Shown here: positions 55,827-63,920 of the stretch, piece after piece | Position numbering within the stretch: the stretch's first letter is position 1 | Layout of the letters: the number at the start of each line of letters is the position of its first letter | NCBI RefSeq assembly: GCF_038595065.1 | Contig: NZ_CP152003.1 | Location: 4,072,001-4,136,000 of the forward strand | DNA length: 64,000 bases | Source: Sutcliffiella sp. FSL R7-0096 | GTDB taxonomy: Bacteria; Bacillota; Bacilli; Bacillales; Bacillaceae_I | Direction: 5' to 3' | Program-made: the position numbers and the translations under genes | The notes under the pieces: generated by a model | The model's database searches: none | Told to the model about the DNA's origin: nothing | The model's input: only the letters and a program-made list of their open reading frames with translations

Positions 55827-56011
55827 GGCTCTTTTCTCATAGATTGTTGTTATTTACTTGTAAAAAGTCGGCAATTGGACTTTTTACTGCTTCCATACTC
55901 TATAAGGTGCAAGTAGTCTCTTATGTATAGAAGAAAAAAGAGCACGACAGTAAGGAAAATAACGGTTGATGTATCCATTCGAAAAAGCAACAAAGTTTTA
56001 CGAAAAGAGCC
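55827..56011. repeat. 185-bp MITE-like element with ISL3-like ends, copy K2
   Basis: The left end GGCTCTTTTCTCATAGATTG and the right end CAAAGTTTTACGAAAAGAGC plus C are inverted repeats. A perfect 8-bp direct repeat TATAAATA flanks it (55819-55826, 56012-56019). The interior matches K1 (GTAAAAAGTCGGCAATTGGA with CTTTTTAC; AAAAGAGCACGACAGTAAGG). No coding capacity. It lies between the suf promoter region and a small-gene terminator. Confidence 0.85.
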
Positions 56012-56020
56012 TATAAATAA

Positions 56021-56073
56021 CAAAAAGGGTCTGCGTCATTCTCAGTTTAAAGAGAATGACACGAACCCTTTTC
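56021..56073 (-). terminator. Terminator hairpin downstream of the small ORF
   Basis: AAAAAGGGTCTGCGTCATTC pairs with GAATGACACGAACCCTTTT with few mismatches. The strong stem and T-run on the complementary strand imply a transcript arriving from the small ORF at 56118-56270. Confidence 0.85.
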
Positions 56074-56117
56074 ATCTATATTTATATGGTCAATCTTCCA
56101 GCTTTTCACTGCACGTT

Positions 56118-56270
56118 CTATGGACGGTAATTACGGTCTATTTCTTCAACAATCTCCAAGCTCTTTTGGTAATCCTCTTCTCGTTTCTGCTCAACTTCCA
56201 GAAGTTTTGAGAGCTTCTTTGAGTACTCCTCATAACCAAAACCGTATGCTTGAAACATCGCCTTCTCCAT
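56118..56270 (-). CDS. Small charged helical protein, unrecognised
   Basis: A 50-codon ORF: MEKAMFQAYGFGYEEYSKKL, SKLLEVEQKREEDYQKSLEI, VEEIDRNYRP. It is rich in Glu and Lys and predicted to be one long helix. Two starts are possible: the ATG at 56270, or the ATG at 56258 six bases after GGAG. The frame stays open upstream for about 17 more codons (EWFIIHQVQVKYTG) without ATG, GTG or TTG. A separate GGAAGGG-ATG in another frame gives only nine codons. A past frameshift or a rare start codon is possible. A strong terminator follows. I do not recognise the family. Confidence 0.55.
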   Translation of the reverse strand: MEKAMFQAYGFGYEEYSKKLSKLLEVEQKREEDYQKSLEIVEEIDRNYRP

Positions 56271-56635
56271 TTCACCTGTGTACTTAACTTGTACCTGATG
56301 GATAATAAACCATTCCCTTCCTATTTATAAGTGTTTATTTTTTGCACCAGTTTTCTGATACCCTCAAAGTATTTGTTATAAACACTTTATTAATCATAGC
56401 AGGGATGGTTATTTTATCCAAACAAAGTATGGGGCGATTACTGAGGATATTGTGGGTTGTGGAGGGATTAGGGGAGGTAGTTGAAAGGAGACTTAGTATT
56501 TCTCTGGATTGCTAAGGCGTTCTGGGTGTCCTGATATTAACTTCATGGATGGTAGTATTTACATGTAATGTGGAGACATGATAGTGGACGCTGATCATGC
56601 TGGTTATTGTTGATATTTAGCCTGCCCTACCCAAA
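56271..56635. other. Intergenic stretch without recognisable gene
   Basis: About 365 bp upstream of the small ORF. It is AT-rich, with GTGTTTATAACAAATACTTT and other AT-rich runs that could contain promoter elements. No convincing ORF, hairpin or riboswitch pattern was seen. The TGTCCGAA array begins at its right edge. Confidence 0.4.
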
Positions 56636-56781
56636 TGTCCGAAGTTTCCCGTTACTTGTCCGAACCAAATTTTCAAATGTCCGAATGCTCTTATATTCTT
56701 GTCCAAACGGTCTCGTCAATTGTCCGAACACCCCTTAAAACTAGTGTAAGAATGTCCGAAATAACGGAAAGTTTGGCCGAA
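56636..56781. repeat. Helically phased TGTCCGAA octamer array
   Basis: Seven octamers start at 56636, 56657, 56678, 56700, 56721, 56753 and 56774. Five are exactly TGTCCGAA, one is TGTCCAAA and one TGGCCGAA. Start-to-start distances are 21, 21, 22, 21, 32 and 21 bp, that is two or three turns of B-DNA. All point the same way. The sequence between them is not conserved. Confidence 0.75.
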
Positions 56782-56974
56782 CCATTTGAAACATGTTTAA
56801 AAGCCCAACCTTTTTTTGTTTTTCGCCAATTATCCACTAAAATTAAGCAAACCTAAGCACCAAGTTGTAATTCGTTTTGCTGATCCGTTCCCCATCTCCC
56901 TGGTACTAAATCCGTCCGCTTTGTATTTCCTAAATATGAAAAAGCCCAACCCCAAAAGGTCAGACTCTCGAAAA

Positions 56975-57346
56975 TCAATGCTTCAATTCATTAAAATCGC
57001 TGATACAAGACTGCACCAAGGTTACGGATTGGCTCATTGCCGCGCCACCACCAAATGCTGCTGTCACACCACATACTTCCAAGATTTCTTGCTCTGTGGC
57101 ACCTTGGTCCAAACAACCTTTTGTGTGATACACAATACAATACTCATCTTGGGAATACACACTAACACCAAGAGCTATCAATTGTTTCTGCTTTTTATCG
57201 AGTACGCCCTCTTTAAAACAAGCTTCCGTGAACTCGTTGTAATGATGTGCAAGCTCAGGCATCTTTTCGCTAAAGACACCAAGACCTGCTTTATAATCAT
57301 GAAGTGCTGCTTCTGCATAGTTTTTCGGCTCATCATGTTGTTCCAT
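56975..57346 (-). CDS. yurZ: YurZ, carboxymuconolactone decarboxylase/AhpD-like protein
   Basis: A 123-residue helical protein of the CMD family. The start is the ATG at 57346, nine bases after GGGAG; the TTG at 57355 abuts that site. The core is LDKKQKQLIALGVSVYSQDE followed by YCIVYHTKGCLDQGATEQEI (about residues 70-89), with a Cys-x3-His arrangement where AhpD has CxxCxxxH. A thiol-based peroxidase-like role is possible, not proven. It lies between the suf and met operons, close to its B. subtilis position. Confidence 0.82.
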   Translation of the reverse strand: MEQHDEPKNYAEAALHDYKAGLGVFSEKMPELAHHYNEFTEACFKEGVLDKKQKQLIALGVSVYSQDEYCIVYHTKGCLDQGATEQEILEVCGVTAAFGGGAAMSQSVTLVQSCISDFNELKH

Positions 57347-57431
57347 TGAAGACAACTCCCATCCTTATTTTTCACAGAGTTAGTATTTGTTTAGGTGGGA
57401 GGTAAGTATTCATGAGCGACAAATATTTTAA

Positions 57432-57465
57432 ATTAAAACCCCGTGCCTATATAGCACGGGGTTCT
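57432..57465 (-). terminator. Terminator of the metNPQ operon
   Basis: AACCCCGTGC pairs with GCACGGGGTT; on the complementary strand it is followed by TTTTAATTT. Confidence 0.88.
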
Positions 57466-57472
57466 CAAATGT

Positions 57473-58330
57473 TTACTCCTCATCAGCAGCTTTTGCTGGT
57501 AGTACGGAGCCTTTATATTTTTCTTCGATGAACGCTTTGATTTCATCAGACTGGAGCACTTCCACCAATGCTTTGATTTGCTCGTTGTCTTTGTCTTCCT
57601 CACGTACAACAATTAGGTTTACGTACGGGTTGTTTTCACCAGATTCTAATGCAATTGCTTCTTCTTCTGGATCAATTTCTGCACCCAAGGCATAGTTCCC
57701 ATTAATCAATACTGCATCTCCATCACCATTCAAGTATGCTTGAGGTAGAAAAGCTGCGTCAAATTGTGTGTTGAATTGCAGGTCTTTCGGATTGTCTTCA
57801 ATATCATCAATTGTAGCGGATGTAGTTTCTACACCCTCTTTTAGAGTGATCAAACCTTTTTCCTCTAGCATCGCCAAAATACGACCATGATCTGCAACTG
57901 AATTACTCATTAAAATTTGTGCACCTTCAGGAAGTTCCTCAAGGCTATCATATTTTTGAGAATATACACCGATAGGTTCAATGTGCACACCGCCAGCACT
58001 TACAAAGTCGTAATTATTTTCTGCAATTTGAGATTTTAAATATGGCTCATGTTGAAAATAGTTTGCATCAATATCTCCATCACGAAGTGTTTGGTTTGGA
58101 AGAATATAGTCTGTAAATGTCTTAATCTCTAATTCGATTCCTTTTTCTTCAAGCAAAGCCTTTGCTTCTTCCAGAACCTCTGAATGTGGCACATTGGAAG
58201 CCCCAATAACGAGTTTACCTTCCTCAATGTTTGAACCTGTACCACTTTCTCCACCTTCATTGCTTGTACCACAAGCAGCCAAAACCAGTACTAATAATGA
58301 AACCACTGCATAACTTAATAACTTTTTCAT
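57473..58330 (-). CDS. metQ: MetQ, methionine-binding lipoprotein
   Basis: A 285-residue NlpA-family substrate-binding protein. The signal peptide ends in lipobox VLAAC (Cys at about residue 20). The mature protein has LVIGASNVPHSEVLEEAKAL (about 39-58) and DANYFQHEPYLKSQIAENNY (about 88-107), both typical of methionine-binding proteins. It is the last gene of metNPQ, 19 nt after metP, under the SAM-I riboswitch. B. subtilis name yusA. Confidence 0.95.
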   Translation of the reverse strand: MKKLLSYAVVSLLVLVLAACGTSNEGGESGTGSNIEEGKLVIGASNVPHSEVLEEAKALLEEKGIELEIKTFTDYILPNQTLRDGDIDANYFQHEPYLKSQIAENNYDFVSAGGVHIEPIGVYSQKYDSLEELPEGAQILMSNSVADHGRILAMLEEKGLITLKEGVETTSATIDDIEDNPKDLQFNTQFDAAFLPQAYLNGDGDAVLINGNYALGAEIDPEEEAIALESGENNPYVNLIVVREEDKDNEQIKALVEVLQSDEIKAFIEEKYKGSVLPAKAADEE

Positions 58331-58349
58331 CTGAAAAATCCCCGCTTTC

Positions 58350-59003
58350 TTATCGTTTGTCTAGTTTATTTGTAACCAAATCTCCAATAAATTGGATGAT
58401 AAACACAATGATTAAAATGATGACAGTACATACAAGTGTTACTTCCCAGTTGTTACGCTGGAACCCATCTAAGAATGCCAGGTTACCCAACCCACCTGCA
58501 CCGATGATTCCCGCCATCGCCGTGTAACTTACGATTGCAATGGCAGTTACGGTTATACCGGAAACCAATGCTGGCATCGATTCCGGAATCAATACTTTCC
58601 AGATGATTTCTGTTGTTTTAGCTCCCATGGAACGTGCTGCTTCAATGACACCTTTATCAATTTCACGTAGCGCAATTTCAACCATACGGGCGTAGAATGG
58701 TGCAGCCCCTATAATCAAAGCAGGCAGGGCAGCGTTGGCACCGATGATGGTATCCATGATGAACCTTGTGAAAGGAATAAGTAAAAATATTAAAATGACA
58801 AATGGGATGGAACGGAAGATATTCACAAACGCCGCTACAATTCCATTAATGATACGACTTTCCCAAATATTGCCCTTCGATGTTAAAAACAATAACAGTC
58901 CTAAGACGATCCCTAAGATGAAAGTGGCAACAACAGATATACTACTCATATAAAGGGTTTCTAAGGTAGCATCCCACATTTTGTCCCAATTAACGCGTTC
59001 CAT
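58350..59003 (-). CDS. metP: MetP (MetI-like), methionine ABC transporter permease
   Basis: A 217-residue permease with about five membrane segments. The ABC-interacting EAA loop is in VIEAARSMGAKTTEIIWKVL (about residues 137-156) and leads into IPESMPALVSGITVTAI. The ATG follows ATTGGGACAAAATG-type spacing with GGAGGTGATGAC further upstream. It overlaps metN by 14 nt. It works with MetN and MetQ to import methionine. Confidence 0.95.
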   Translation of the reverse strand: MERVNWDKMWDATLETLYMSSISVVATFILGIVLGLLLFLTSKGNIWESRIINGIVAAFVNIFRSIPFVILIFLLIPFTRFIMDTIIGANAALPALIIGAAPFYARMVEIALREIDKGVIEAARSMGAKTTEIIWKVLIPESMPALVSGITVTAIAIVSYTAMAGIIGAGGLGNLAFLDGFQRNNWEVTLVCTVIILIIVFIIQFIGDLVTNKLDKR

Positions 59004-60021
59004 GTGTCATCACCTCCAACTCCACTTGCTGCTCACGGATAAATGCCAATGCCTCTTGTACTTGGGCTTCTTCTCCATCAAGATGTACAAAAAGAGTGCC
59101 GTATGCTCCGTTTTGAGTCTGTGATATTTTACCTTGAAGAATGTTCACATCAATCGGAAACCTGCGAATCAAGTTCGTTATCAAAGGCTGTTCCGCCGAA
59201 GTACCTACAAATGTTAACTGTATCACTTTACCTTGCGGATATTCTGCCAAAAGATGTTCCACTGTCTCTTGTGTATCTTCCGGTTCTGTCACCTGCTTGA
59301 CGAAGCGTTTCGTGATAGGCTGCTCGGGCTTGCGGAATACATTTAGAACATCACCTTGTTCCACGACTTTCCCATTCTCCATGACAGCTACGCGATGACA
59401 GATTTTACGGATGACATGCATTTCATGTGTGATCAGTACGATCGTCAGAGATAATCGCTTATTGATATCGACCAAGAGGTCTAAGATGGAATCCGTGGTT
59501 TGTGGATCCAAAGCAGAAGTCGCTTCATCACATAAAAGTACTTTTGGGTTATTTGCAAGCGCCCTTGCAATCCCGACTCTTTGCTTTTGTCCCCCACTTA
59601 GTTGAGATGGATAAGAGTCTCCCCTTCCTTCTAACCCTACAAGTTTGATAAGTTCATCTACTCGCTTATTGCGTTCTGTCCTACTGACTCCAGCAATCTC
59701 AAGCGGAAACGCGATGTTTTCCTTTACCGTCCTTGACCATAAAAGATTGAAATGTTGGAAAATCATACTGATTTCCTGGCGTGCTTGTCTCAGTTCCCTG
59801 CCCTTTACCTTCGCAAGGTTTCTTCCTGCTACATCCACCACCCCATCTGTAGGAGTTTCCAGTCCGTTTAGCATGCGGATCAGGGTACTTTTCCCTGCTC
59901 CACTGTATCCAATCACACCAAATATTTCGCCATGGTTGATGGATAAATCTATATTATCAACAGCTGTAACCGGTCCATTTTTCGTTTTAAAAACTTTTTT
60001 AACACCTTGAAGTGAAATCAT
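58990..60021 (-). CDS. metN: MetN, methionine ABC transporter ATPase
   Basis: A 343-residue ATPase. The start is the ATG at 60021, after AAGGAAGGTGC. Walker A is GYSGAGKSTLIRMLNG (about residues 37-52), signature LSGGQKQRVGIARALANNPK (about 140-159), Walker B VLLCDEATSALDPQTT. The C-terminal NIL domain (about 265-340: VIQLTFVGTSAEQPLITNLI; VDINILQGKI-like segment) senses methionine. It is the first gene of the operon, downstream of a SAM-I riboswitch. B. subtilis name yusC. Confidence 0.96.
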   Translation of the reverse strand: MISLQGVKKVFKTKNGPVTAVDNIDLSINHGEIFGVIGYSGAGKSTLIRMLNGLETPTDGVVDVAGRNLAKVKGRELRQARQEISMIFQHFNLLWSRTVKENIAFPLEIAGVSRTERNKRVDELIKLVGLEGRGDSYPSQLSGGQKQRVGIARALANNPKVLLCDEATSALDPQTTDSILDLLVDINKRLSLTIVLITHEMHVIRKICHRVAVMENGKVVEQGDVLNVFRKPEQPITKRFVKQVTEPEDTQETVEHLLAEYPQGKVIQLTFVGTSAEQPLITNLIRRFPIDVNILQGKISQTQNGAYGTLFVHLDGEEAQVQEALAFIREQQVELEVMTHGTR

Positions 60022-60102
60022 GCATGCACCTTCCTTCTTACATTTGCTTTGTTTTAGCTTACCCAATTAGGTTTAATCAAACGTTTTGGTTCCCACTTGA
60101 AA

Positions 60103-60143
60103 AATAAAAAATCCCTTCCGCAATAATGAGCAGAAAGGATTAA
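60103..60143 (-). terminator. Expression-platform terminator of the SAM-I riboswitch
   Basis: On the complementary strand AATCCTTTCTGC and GCGGAAGGGATT form the stem, followed by TTTTTATTTTT. It lies between the aptamer and metN. Confidence 0.85.
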
Positions 60144-60159
60144 ATGAGAAAAGTCCTTT

Positions 60160-60279
60160 CTCTCATCTATCAAAGCAAATAACTTTACTTTGTGTGAATT
60201 GGCACCATTTCAACAATTCCTTGTTGACGGTTGCCGGGTTTCATCGGGCACGTCCCTCCACCTCTCTCGATAAGAGATT
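60160..60279 (-). ncRNA. SAM-I riboswitch (S-box)
   Basis: Read on the complementary strand, the S-box blocks occur in order: CTTATCGAGAGAGGTGGAGG, GACGTGCCCGATGAAACCCG, GCAACC, AATGGTGCCAATTC, CAAAG and GATGAGAG. P1 pairs TCTTATC with GATGAGA. A terminator follows at 60103-60143. Bound S-adenosylmethionine would stop transcription into metNPQ. Confidence 0.95.
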
Positions 60280-60283
60280 AACA

Positions 60284-60312
60284 TATATAATTTAAGTTAA
60301 GTATTTGGGCAA
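60284..60312 (-). promoter_or_regulatory. Promoter of the metNPQ leader
   Basis: On the complementary strand TTGCCC (60312-60307)-N17-TATATA (60289-60284), which places the transcript start just before the S-box. A second, more distal TTGACA lies at about 60360. Confidence 0.6.
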
Positions 60313-60370
60313 TTTGAATTAACGAATGTTATCGTATCACGGGTGCAAATAACATGTCAATTAAAAACTT

Positions 60371-61252
60371 TTATAAAACTCTCAGTCCGTTCTTTTTTAT
60401 TCTGAAATCCCTTCCCCCACTTCGTATTATTTCCCCATCACACTGCATGATTAAAGGTTCCTCTGGTTTCACTTGAATGGATGATCCCCTAAGCATCGTC
60501 ACATGCCGATGATTTACGTGCTTCCCCTTAAAGGCTAGTGGGAAAACGAAAAGCAGCTCCCATCTCCCAATTCCGGATACCACACACACATCCAATAACC
60601 CATCATCCGCTTTGGCTTCCGGACATATCTTGATCCCCCCGCCATAGTAGGGCAGATTAGCAATTGCCACGAGCCAGACATCATCGTATTCGCTAATTTT
60701 GCCATCCACTATTATGGAGACCTTAGAAGATTTATATGTAAACAGAACTTTAAAGATATTTATTATATAGGACAAACCACCAAGTCCTATTTTATTCAAA
60801 AAACGCTTCGATTTCGACTTATTCGTAACTTCCGCAACCTGCCCGTCAAAGCCTAAACCTGCAATGGAAATAAAATACTCCTCCCCTACCTTAGGGATAT
60901 CGATGCTAAAAACTTCTCCAGCTAAAATTCGATCCAACGCCCCTTTAGCAACAAAAGGGACCCCCAGGCTTCTTGCCAGGTCATTACCAGATCCAGCAGG
61001 AACAATCCCGAGAGCCACCTCTTTTGCAACCAATCGATTCACTACTTCATGGATCGTTCCATCTCCCCCAACCACTATTACCGCAGTTATCACGTCATCT
61101 ATCTGTTCCATTAATTTACCGGCATGACCTTTATATTCAGTAAAGGAAACCTTATACACTACTTTTTTAACCTTTAACAACTTTTCCGTAGCTTCCCAAA
61201 CACGCAGTCCTTTTCCGTTACCAGCCGTCTTATTTACAATAAAATAATACAC
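60371..61252 (-). CDS. Diacylglycerol kinase-family lipid kinase
   Basis: A 293-residue DAGK-catalytic-domain protein. The start is a GTG at 61252 (YYFIVNKTAGNGKG), after AGGCGGTGTAAGATT. The nucleotide loop is VIVVGGDGTIHEVVNRL (about residues 58-74), and the second motif is LGIVPAGSGNDLARSLGVP (about 80-98). The C-terminal half is the lipid-binding sandwich (NLPYYGGGIKICPEAKADDG; CVVSGIGRWELL). It phosphorylates a lipid, substrate unknown. The gene upstream encodes a small protein on the same strand, 70 nt away. Confidence 0.88.
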   Translation of the reverse strand: MYYFIVNKTAGNGKGLRVWEATEKLLKVKKVVYKVSFTEYKGHAGKLMEQIDDVITAVIVVGGDGTIHEVVNRLVAKEVALGIVPAGSGNDLARSLGVPFVAKGALDRILAGEVFSIDIPKVGEEYFISIAGLGFDGQVAEVTNKSKSKRFLNKIGLGGLSYIINIFKVLFTYKSSKVSIIVDGKISEYDDVWLVAIANLPYYGGGIKICPEAKADDGLLDVCVVSGIGRWELLFVFPLAFKGKHVNHRHVTMLRGSSIQVKPEEPLIMQCDGEIIRSGGRDFRIKKNGLRVL

Positions 61253-61322
61253 AATCTTACACCGCCTATAATCTTCTCTTTTTCTACCTCTTCTTATTTC
61301 GCTATAGGCGTGCACAATTCCT

Positions 61323-61658
61323 TTACGAGACCTCTTTTCTTTCTGAACGGTTCACTAAAGTAAAAAGGGAATCAAGCAACAGGTAATGTCTGAAGGAACC
61401 CTTGAATGACAACCCTTTAATCTCCCTCATTTTGGTACCATTCAATAATTTGATGATTTCTTCTGTAGACCCCTCTATCACTATATCCACCATGTTTGCT
61501 TCTTCCTCGACCTTCAGAACATTTTTACATAGCGAAAAGACTGTCTTTTCTCCATAGGCGACCAAGCAGCAGCGCAGACTGTAGTAAGGTAAGATTTCCA
61601 ACACATGCAATTTCCCTTTTGCTTTTGCGATAAATATTTCCAAGCTCTCTTTTACCAT
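61323..61658 (-). CDS. Small cytosolic protein, possibly SCP2-like
   Basis: A 111-residue protein. The segment VDIVIEGSTEEIIKLLNGTK (about residues 57-76), followed by GLSFKGSFRHYLLLDSLFTL, resembles the end of SCP2-type sterol-carrier domains (a strand, then LLNG, then a Gly-turn and an amphipathic helix). The match is weak and the protein is shorter than usual SCP2 domains. It is followed by a lipid kinase gene on the same strand, which makes a lipid link attractive but unproven. Confidence 0.5.
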   Translation of the reverse strand: MVKESLEIFIAKAKGKLHVLEILPYYSLRCCLVAYGEKTVFSLCKNVLKVEEEANMVDIVIEGSTEEIIKLLNGTKMREIKGLSFKGSFRHYLLLDSLFTLVNRSERKEVS

Positions 61659-61714
61659 ACAAACCCGCCCCCTTTGCCTATTAGATTCCGTATAAGTTAA
61701 CTGAATCCCTGCAA

Positions 61715-61757
61715 TTTAAAAAGAACAATTACCGAGTATTTCCGATAACTGTTCTTC
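61715..61757 (-). terminator. Terminator of the MFS transporter gene
   Basis: AAGAACAATTACCG pairs with CGATAACTGTTCTT with two wobble pairs, followed by T-rich sequence on the complementary strand. Confidence 0.8.
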
Positions 61758-61779
61758 ATTTCCCAAGAAATATGTCAGA

Positions 61780-63048
61780 CTATGATGTCTTTACCATAGT
61801 CTTTTGATAGGTTGCCGTCGATTTTTCTCTAAACATCAAATAAAAGAAAATAGAACTTGTCAGATAAAGCACCGCCGTGATGGAGAAAACAATCGAATAT
61901 CCCCAATATTCCCCATACAAAAGCACAATCGTCATAGACACCGGACCCATGCTTGCCCATCCGAGTGAGAACACCATCTGATTAATGGAGTTGGCAAAGC
62001 CTTTTAGAGAGTTATCCACTCGCTCCATCATCATGGAAGAAATAATCGGGTTTGCGGCATTCATGAGCGCCTGCCTGAAAAGGAATCCCAGTGCTGCCAA
62101 CCAGAATATTTGGGTGAAGGCTGTTAATAGCATGAAGGGCAAGGAAAGTAGCTGCAAAATGACAACCGCTCTCATTTCTCCCACTCTCCGGACTACCGCC
62201 GGGCCTATGATCATGGCAACAGCAGTTACAGCCTGACCGAGTGAGAGCACGATACCGATAGTCGAGTTGGATGTCCCAAAGCGGTCCGCAAAGTACATGT
62301 TCAGATAAGGAATAACCAGACCAGACCCAAAACCTACCAAAATGGAGGCAAAGGAAAAAGCGAAAATCAATTTCCACTGCCCTTTAGGGATGGAGGATCG
62401 GAAGCTTTTAAACGAAAAAGCCTTGTTTTCTTGCTTTCGTGGAACTTCTGTCGTTTTAAGTAAAGGGAAGATTCCGACCATGAAGATGATGCTTCCGATA
62501 AGCAATGTCAGTCTTATACTCCAGACTGGGCTAAGACCTACTAGATGTAAAAATAGATCTGTCAAAGTCCCTCCAAGGAGATTCCCGACTACATTCGCAC
62601 CCATCATGACCGCAAAATGGTAACTGAAAAGTTTTACCCGCTGCTCTTTTGTAGAGCTTTCCGCAAGCCACGGAACTGCCGTTACCTGAATAAAAGCCAT
62701 GGCAATACCAGCTATAAATGCACTGATTAGAAGTAGCGATTCCAACTCAAAAATACTTCTCAAAAACATAAAGATTCCGCTGAAAAACACACCATAGATC
62801 ATCATTTTCCTGCGTCCAATTTTATCACTTAAAATTCCCGCTGGTATTAGAATAATGGCTGCGGCCAGTGATGACATTGCAATAACATTTCCGTTCACCG
62901 TTTCTGCAAAGCCTAGCTCTCTGATATAAAAATTATAAACAATCATAAAGATCCCAAGCCCGATCTGGGTCAGGATGTTAACGATAAACAATTGCTGAAT
63001 GTTGTGGTTATAGCGCCTGAAAGATTGAAACCAATTTACATTTTTCAA
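61780..63048 (-). CDS. MFS transporter
   Basis: A 422-residue major facilitator with 12 hydrophobic segments. The loop 2-3 signature is GILSDKIGRRKMMIYG (about residues 72-87), repeated weakly in the second half as GPAVVRRVGEMRAVVI. The start is a TTG at 63048 after GAGGGGTTACATAC. It is similar in build to drug/metabolite exporters; the substrate is unknown. It is a single gene with its own terminator. Confidence 0.85.
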   Translation of the reverse strand: MKNVNWFQSFRRYNHNIQQLFIVNILTQIGLGIFMIVYNFYIRELGFAETVNGNVIAMSSLAAAIILIPAGILSDKIGRRKMMIYGVFFSGIFMFLRSIFELESLLLISAFIAGIAMAFIQVTAVPWLAESSTKEQRVKLFSYHFAVMMGANVVGNLLGGTLTDLFLHLVGLSPVWSIRLTLLIGSIIFMVGIFPLLKTTEVPRKQENKAFSFKSFRSSIPKGQWKLIFAFSFASILVGFGSGLVIPYLNMYFADRFGTSNSTIGIVLSLGQAVTAVAMIIGPAVVRRVGEMRAVVILQLLSLPFMLLTAFTQIFWLAALGFLFRQALMNAANPIISSMMMERVDNSLKGFANSINQMVFSLGWASMGPVSMTIVLLYGEYWGYSIVFSITAVLYLTSSIFFYLMFREKSTATYQKTMVKTS

Positions 63049-63155
63049 AGTATGTAACCCCTCGTCTGTTTAGGTGAATATTTCGCATCCCTAAACAAAT
63101 TTACTTCTTTTTCAGAAAAATGGCAATAGGCGATTGTGTCGAAATAAAAATAAAA

Positions 63156-63214
63156 AACACCATAGAATGGTGTTCCAGACTGTTGAGGTTATCTGTTGGA
63201 AGAGTTGATCTTCT
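63156..63214. repeat. Truncated copy of the 210-bp hairpin-flanked element, copy C
   Basis: A hairpin AACACCATAGAATGGTGTT is followed by CAGACTGTTGA, then after an 18-bp deletion GGTTATCTGTTGGAAGAGTT and GATCTTC. These match the left end of element B in its complementary orientation. The GC-rich core and right end are missing. The following CAGGTGTTTTC may be the remnant of the right-hand hairpin copy. Confidence 0.7.
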
Positions 63215-63231
63215 TTTCAGGTGTTTTCTAA

Positions 63232-63546
63232 TCACTTCCCGTCATACTCCTTAAAGAGACCATACAAATACTCCACAGAACGGAAAGCATATATTTTTTC
63301 TTTTATTTCTCCATTTTTGAAAATCATCAAACAAGGGACACTTTCAATTTCCCATTGCATGGCTAGATCCTGTATATAATTCACATCCAGCATTCCGAAT
63401 GTAAACTCTGGGAAAAGTTCTTTTGTCACATCCATCATGCGCTTGGCAACCTGACACGTTCCACACATGGGGGTGTAAAAATAGACCACAGTCAGTTGGT
63501 CTTGGTTAATTTCGTTTACTAGTTCATTCTTCGTCCAATCTTTCAT
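63232..63546 (-). CDS. yusE: YusE, thioredoxin-like protein
   Basis: A 104-residue thioredoxin-fold protein. The active site is TPMCGTCQVAKRM (Cys-Gly-Thr-Cys at about residues 28-31), and the cis-Pro is in WEIESVPCLMIFKNGEI. It is a short stand-alone thioredoxin without signal peptide. The ATG follows GAGGATGAGAAA. It lies 26 nt downstream of yusF, so they are co-transcribed. Confidence 0.9.
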   Translation of the reverse strand: MKDWTKNELVNEINQDQLTVVYFYTPMCGTCQVAKRMMDVTKELFPEFTFGMLDVNYIQDLAMQWEIESVPCLMIFKNGEIKEKIYAFRSVEYLYGLFKEYDGK

Positions 63547-63572
63547 TTTCTCATCCTCTAGTAAAGCCTTTA

Positions 63573-63920
63573 TTACAAGTACTGTGCATGAATATCTATG
63601 TTGGCACTTAACAACACCGTTGCTATATGGTGGTGTGGCGCAGAGGCCACTTCTCGATACATTTTATCAATATAGAGATGTTCCGCTTCGGGAAACTCCC
63701 TTTTGAACAGCTTACGGAGTTTTTCACCTGAACTGTCAGCATCCACCAGGATATAAACTTCTTTATCCATGATATCCTCTATCAATTCATCTAACTTGGT
63801 GACGCTGATGGTACCATTGGTGCATATTATATGAACCGGTTCATTGATGACTTCCTGTATGCGTTTTTTATCTGATTTCCCCTCGACAATGATGATCTTT
63901 TCCTCATATATAAAATCCAT
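63573..63920 (-). CDS. yusF: YusF, Toprim-domain protein
   Basis: A 115-residue single Toprim domain. The catalytic Glu is in IIIVEGKSDKKRIQEVI (about residues 9-25), and the DxD pair in VYILVDADSSGEKLRKLF (about 54-71). Stand-alone Toprim proteins resemble the RNase M5/OLD/DnaG metal-binding core; the exact role is unknown. The start is the ATG at 63920, after CAGGTGATGGAT. A promoter presumably lies in the last 80 bp of the window. Confidence 0.88.
   Translation of the reverse strand: MDFIYEEKIIIVEGKSDKKRIQEVINEPVHIICTNGTISVTKLDELIEDIMDKEVYILVDADSSGEKLRKLFKREFPEAEHLYIDKMYREVASAPHHHIATVLLSANIDIHAQYL

Noticed and set aside
56635-56856. A 73-codon plus-strand ORF over the TGTCCGAA array
   Set aside because: Its residues (MSE, LSE, VRT) simply translate the octamer repeat; no ribosome-binding site, low-complexity content, and the repeat explains the openness.
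56816-57349. A 177-codon plus-strand ORF
   Set aside because: It is antisense to yurZ over most of its length, has no ribosome-binding site, and its composition (His/Cys/Phe-rich) is typical of a shadow frame.
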